A stretch of DNA of 64,000 bases from contig JAEWMS010000086.1 of assembly GCA_023393115.1 (NCBI GenBank), forward strand, positions 124,001 to 188,000, read 5' to 3'. Under the pieces are notes generated by a model. It worked only from the letters and a program-made list of their open reading frames with translations. It was not told where the DNA came from and did no database searches. The translations under genes and the position numbers were made by a program. Shown one piece after another: positions 60,683 through 64,000 of this stretch (its first letter is position 1; each line of letters starts with the position of its first letter). This DNA is from Bacillota bacterium (lineage in GTDB: Bacteria; Bacillota; Clostridia; Acetivibrionales; DSM-1351).

Positions 60683-61441
60683 TTAACCAAATCTTCCTGT
60701 TATATAATCTTCAGTTCTTTTATCCTTCGGGTTGCTGAACAGTTGATCTGTATCACCGAACTCAACTATTTCGCCGTGGAGAAAAAACGCAGTCAAATCT
60801 GATATTCTGGCTGCCTGCTGCATATTGTGTGTGACTATTACTATTGTATATTTTTGCTTTAATTCTTCTATTAAATCCTCGATTTTAAGAGTCGATATAG
60901 GGTCAAGGGCTGAAGTTGGTTCGTCCATTAGTACAACCTCAGGTTCCACAGCTAAAACCCTTGCTATACATAATCGCTGCTGCTGGCCTCCCGAAAGTCC
61001 CAAAGCATTTTGTTTCAGCCTGTCCTTTACTTCATCCCAAAGAGCACTGTTTTTTAGACTATTTTCAACAATGTCGTCCAGTTTGGCTTTGGATTTTATT
61101 CCGTGGATTCTGGGTCCGTAAGCAATGTTGTCATATATGGACATGGGGAATGGATTGGGCTTTTGAAAAACCATTCCGACATTTTTTCTCAACTCAACTA
61201 TATCATACTCTTTATAAACATTCAAACCATCGAAATAGACCTCACCGGTTATTTTTACGTTTGATACTAAATCGTTCATTCTATTCAGTGTCTTTAAAAA
61301 AGTGGATTTTCCGCAACCGGAGGGACCGATAAAAGCTGTGACCTGATTGCTGGGAATTTCGATTGAGACATCCTTTAATGCATGGAGTTCTCCATAAAAT
61401 AAATTTAAGTTTTTGGTTGTTATTCTAAGATTATTTGTCAT
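60683..61441 (-). CDS. pstB: Phosphate ABC transporter ATPase PstB
   Basis: ATPase of the high-affinity phosphate importer, 252 residues. Walker [20 protein letters not shown], signature [20 protein letters not shown], Walker [14 protein letters not shown] and switch His in [15 protein letters not shown]. First gene of the minus-strand Pho operon, led by a PhoP-box array. Confidence 0.97.
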   Translation of the reverse strand: MTNNLRITTKNLNLFYGELHALKDVSIEIPSNQVTAFIGPSGCGKSTFLKTLNRMNDLVSNVKITGEVYFDGLNVYKEYDIVELRKNVGMVFQKPNPFPMSIYDNIAYGPRIHGIKSKAKLDDIVENSLKNSALWDEVKDRLKQNALGLSGGQQQRLCIARVLAVEPEVVLMDEPTSALDPISTLKIEDLIEELKQKYTIVIVTHNMQQAARISDLTAFFLHGEIVEFGDTDQLFSNPKDKRTEDYITGRFG

Positions 61442-61479
61442 AACAGTAATCCTCTATCCATTATTTATTAGGTAATTTA

Positions 61480-61552
61480 ATCATAACAACACATTTTTAA
61501 AGAAGATTTAATTCCATGTTAACTTACTGTTAACATGTTGACTTGATGTTAA
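61480..61552 (-). promoter_or_regulatory. PhoP-box array and promoter of the pstB operon
   Basis: On the minus strand TTAACA, TCAACA, TTAACA and TTAACA (61547-61552, 61536-61541, 61528-61533, 61517-61522), spaced 11, 8 and 11. A -10 TATGAT (61480-61485) lies 31 nt downstream, with no -35 needed, as in PhoP-activated promoters. Confidence 0.75.
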
Positions 61553-61670
61553 TAATAAAATGAGTTTTTAAGGCTTATTTTTTATTATCTTCATTAAATA
61601 ATAAATTAATCTTGATATTAACTATTTATTTTTGCACAATAATTTATTAATGTTTGGCTAACAATAAATT

Positions 61671-61752
61671 TTAACAGATTCTTAACTTAACATTTTATTA
61701 ACATGAGCTTAACAGCAGTTTACTTTTTGCTTTTTTTTATTAGTGTTATTAT
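61671..61752 (+). promoter_or_regulatory. PhoP-box array and promoter of pstC
   Basis: TTAACA at 61671, TTAACT at 61682, TTAACA at 61687, 61698 and 61709: two series with exact 11-bp steps. The -10 TATTAT (61747-61752) lies 32 nt after the last hexamer. Divergent from the pstB array. Confidence 0.8.
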
Positions 61753-61806
61753 GAAGTTGTAAATCAGGTATATATTTATGAGCAAAATGGAGGCAGGAAC
61801 ATATAT

Positions 61807-62739
61807 ATGACACATACAGCAAATATCACAAAAGACAGGCAAATGGCCAACAGGCGTATAAAAAGAATGAAAATCTCCAATGTTGTAGCCAGAAATATAT
61901 TCTTCTTATTTGCAATAATAACGATACTAACAACCTTGGGAATAATATTCTCTTTGCTCAGGGATTCCGTCGGTTTTTTTGCTGAGATACCCATAAAGGA
62001 CTTCCTTTTTGGAAAGGTTTGGACACCTCTGTTCAGTGATCCTGAGTTCGGAGTTCTTCCCCTTGTAAGCGGAACTGTTTTGATTACATTAATTTCAGCA
62101 GTTATATCTATACCTATTGGCCTGTTTACTGCAATTTATCTTAGTGAATATGCAAACAAAAAGGTAAGGAAGGTTATTAAGCCCATACTTGAAGTTCTTG
62201 CAGGAATACCTTCCATTGTATTCGGATACTTTGCTCTAACAACAATTACACCTTTCTTAAAAAATGTACTTCCTCAAACAGAGATTTTTAATGCTTTGAG
62301 TGCAAGTTTAGCAGTTGGCGTCATGACAATACCGCTGGTCTCTTCACTAAGTGAGGATGCTTTAAGGGCGGTTCCTGACAGCTTGCGTCAGGGAGCCCTG
62401 GCATTAGGTTCAACTAAAATGGAGACATCTTTAAAAGTTGTTGTTCCTGCCGCAATTTCGGGAATATCTGCATCATTCGTTCTGGCAATTTCCAGAGCAA
62501 TAGGGGAGACTATGATTGTGACAATTGCTGCCGGAGCGAGACCAAACCTTACTTTTAATCCCCTTGAAAGTGTACAGACCATGACGTCTTTTATTGTACA
62601 GGCTAGTCAGGGGGATAATCCTCACGGAACCGTGGGATACTATTCACTTTTTGCCGTCGGTCTGCTGCTATTCTTGATCACATTGGGACTCAATATCCTT
62701 TCGCATCACATGGTGGATAAGTACAGAAAGGAATATTAA
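61807..62739 (+). CDS. pstC: Phosphate ABC transporter permease PstC
   Basis: A 310-residue permease with six membrane segments and the EAA loop AVPDSLRQGALALGSTKMET. SIVFGYFALTTITPF and the C-terminal VGLLLFLITLGLNIL fit PstC. GGAGGcAGGA lies before the ATG. Partner of pstA just downstream. Confidence 0.95.
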   Translation: MTHTANITKDRQMANRRIKRMKISNVVARNIFFLFAIITILTTLGIIFSLLRDSVGFFAEIPIKDFLFGKVWTPLFSDPEFGVLPLVSGTVLITLISAVISIPIGLFTAIYLSEYANKKVRKVIKPILEVLAGIPSIVFGYFALTTITPFLKNVLPQTEIFNALSASLAVGVMTIPLVSSLSEDALRAVPDSLRQGALALGSTKMETSLKVVVPAAISGISASFVLAISRAIGETMIVTIAAGARPNLTFNPLESVQTMTSFIVQASQGDNPHGTVGYYSLFAVGLLLFLITLGLNILSHHMVDKYRKEY

Positions 62740-62786
62740 AAAGGCAGTGAATAGCCATGAATTATATAGCAAGATGGAGGTTTTAC

Positions 62787-63641
62787 ATGAATCATATAAA
62801 ATATAGAAAACTTAAAAATTCAATATTCCATGGTGTAATTTTCTGTGTTACATTGATTGGTATTATTGTATTGGCTATACTTCTGATCGATATTATAAGA
62901 AGGGGAGTACCCTTTATAACGAAGACCTTTTTTACAAACTTTCCATCAAGATTTCCAAAAAAAGCCGGCATACTTCCCGGTATTGTAGGAAGTGTAAACA
63001 TTATTCTTCTGACAATAGTTTTTTCGGTACCTGTAGGATTAGGTACAGCCATATATCTTGAAGAATACGCAAAAAACAACAGATTGACTAAATTTATAAA
63101 AATCAACATATCGAACCTTTCTGGAACTCCTTCAATTGTGTACGGTTTGCTTGGTCTGGCGGTATTTGTCAGAACTTTGGGCCTCGGGAAGAGTATCTTA
63201 TCAGGTGCACTTACGATGTCACTGGTTGTACTTCCAATAGTTATTGTATCTTCACAGGAGGCAATCAAGGCAGTACCACAGTACTTAAGACACGGTTCCT
63301 ACGCTCTTGGAGCTACAAAATGGCAGACTATCAGAAAAATTGTAATACCTTCTGCATTGCCGGGAATCTTTACAGGAGTTATTCTCTCAGTGTCCAGAGC
63401 GTTGGGTGAAAGTGCTCCCCTACTGATGGTAGGAGCTGCAACATATGTTTCAAAGCTTCCGGACAATGTATTCTCGGTGTTTACAGCCCTTCCACTGCAA
63501 ATATACTACTGGATGGGTCTTCCAAAGGCAGAGTTCAAGGATCTTGCTGCAGCAGGTATCATCGTACTTTTAGCAATACTCCTCACAACAAACGCCATTG
63601 CCATTGTATTAAGAAACAAATATCAGAAAACAATAGAATAG
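62787..63641 (+). CDS. pstA: Phosphate ABC transporter permease PstA
   Basis: A 284-residue permease starting MNHIKYRKLKNSIFH; GGAGG lies 6 nt upstream, unlike an in-frame ATG ten codons earlier. Six membrane segments, GTPSIVYGLLGLAVF and EAA loop AVPQYLRHGSYALGATKWQT. Pairs with PstC. Confidence 0.95.
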   Translation: MNHIKYRKLKNSIFHGVIFCVTLIGIIVLAILLIDIIRRGVPFITKTFFTNFPSRFPKKAGILPGIVGSVNIILLTIVFSVPVGLGTAIYLEEYAKNNRLTKFIKINISNLSGTPSIVYGLLGLAVFVRTLGLGKSILSGALTMSLVVLPIVIVSSQEAIKAVPQYLRHGSYALGATKWQTIRKIVIPSALPGIFTGVILSVSRALGESAPLLMVGAATYVSKLPDNVFSVFTALPLQIYYWMGLPKAEFKDLAAAGIIVLLAILLTTNAIAIVLRNKYQKTIE

Positions 63642-63672
63642 ATATAGTATATAATCTTATTATTTCTAGGGT

Positions 63673-63722
63673 AAGAGGCACGGCATCACTGCGCTAAAGC
63701 AGTTGATACTGTGTCTCTTCAG
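63673..63722 (+). terminator. Imperfect hairpin after pstA
   Basis: Bulged stem from AAGAGGCACGG (63673) to CTGTGTCTCTT (63719), inner CTGC with GCAG; followed by CAGTTTT. Probable terminator or processing site that separates pstA from pstS. Confidence 0.55.
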
Positions 63723-63746
63723 TTTTCATCCACTACGTAAGGAATG

Positions 63747-63820
63747 TTAATCTTTCTTAATAACTAATTAACAATAGTTAACCTGAACCCAATATTCTCT
63801 TTAAAAACCCATAATATAAT
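63747..63820 (+). promoter_or_regulatory. PhoP-box array and promoter of pstS
   Basis: TTAATC (63747), TTAATA (63757), TTAACA (63768) and TTAACC (63778), spaced 10, 11 and 10. The -10 TATAAT (63815-63820) lies 31 nt after the array. Confidence 0.7.
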
Positions 63821-63910
63821 GAAGTTGTGGCAAATAGATAGTACTTAAAAATAATAGAAGTCAATTTGTCTAGAAATAATAAAAATGAATAATAATTTGG
63901 AGGTTCCGAA

Positions 63911-64000
63911 ATGAAGAATTCCGCGATTTTAAAAAGAATGACTTCCTTGGCTTTGGGAGTAGCATTAACAGTAACATTAGCTGCATGTGGCAGTAATGCC
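63911..64000 (+). CDS. pstS: Phosphate-binding lipoprotein PstS (start only, cut by window edge)
   Basis: Thirty codons are visible: MKNSAILKRMTSLALGVALT followed by the lipobox TLAAC and Gly-Ser. GGAGG lies 7 nt before the ATG. A lipoprotein signal peptide right after pstCA and behind a PhoP-box array makes PstS very likely, although no binding-domain sequence is in the window. Confidence 0.85.
   Translation, partial: MKNSAILKRMTSLALGVALTVTLAACGSNA

Overview
The window looks like a low-GC, spore-forming, anaerobic Firmicute, most likely a cellulolytic clostridium of the Ruminiclostridium (R. cellulolyticum / R. papyrosolvens) type. Evidence: AT-rich intergenic DNA, strong GGAGG ribosome binding sites, spoIVA, Pta-AckA acetate formation, an [FeFe]-hydrogenase-like protein, a T-box and a TPP riboswitch, and a cellodextrin uptake and phosphorolysis locus whose gene order matches, from memory, the cuaDSR-cuaABC-cbpA cluster of R. 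cellulolyticum.

Layout. 1-464: 3' end of a large serine recombinase. 829-9726: three-gene cell-surface operon (SLH-anchored protein plus two large secreted proteins with PKD-like and RCC1-like regions) of unknown role. 9833-10872: a 42-residue ORF and a C39-like papain-fold protein. 10995-15938 (minus): gltX-glnS-apgM behind a T-box leader. 15957-18552: a membrane/aminopropyltransferase-like fusion, then a LysM protein with a near-perfect SigE promoter. 18852-26801: housekeeping block pta, ackA, yceD, rpmF, a DUF512 PDZ/radical-SAM-like gene, der, plsY, gpsA. 26882-28780 (minus): a hydrogenase-like/chemoreceptor-like fusion. 29130-31466: spoIVA and thiT with a TPP riboswitch. 31680-36465: uvrA with a LexA-type box, then a DUF47-PiT phosphate pair. 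37101-39437: a ClpE-type chaperone.

39679-57182 is a 17.5 kb carbohydrate island. It holds a binding protein, sensor kinase and AraC-type regulator; a first ABC transporter; a second, closely similar regulator without its own kinase; a second ABC transporter of LplB type; a LacI-family repressor; and a GH94 cellobiose phosphorylase. Neither transporter has an ATPase gene here, so both probably share an MsmX-like ATPase encoded elsewhere. Sugar would enter as cellodextrin and be cleaved by phosphate.

57390-64000 is the phosphate-starvation locus: pstB-phoU-phoP-phoR on the minus strand, divergent from pstC-pstA, with pstS following. Three arrays of TTAACA-like hexamers with mostly 11-bp spacing precede pstB, pstC and pstS, and all three sit 31-32 nt upstream of a -10 element, which suggests one PhoP-controlled regulon. 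Phosphate supply also feeds the phosphorolytic cellobiose pathway next door. A dispersed palindromic repeat family is present both between pta and ackA and between cbpA and phoR.
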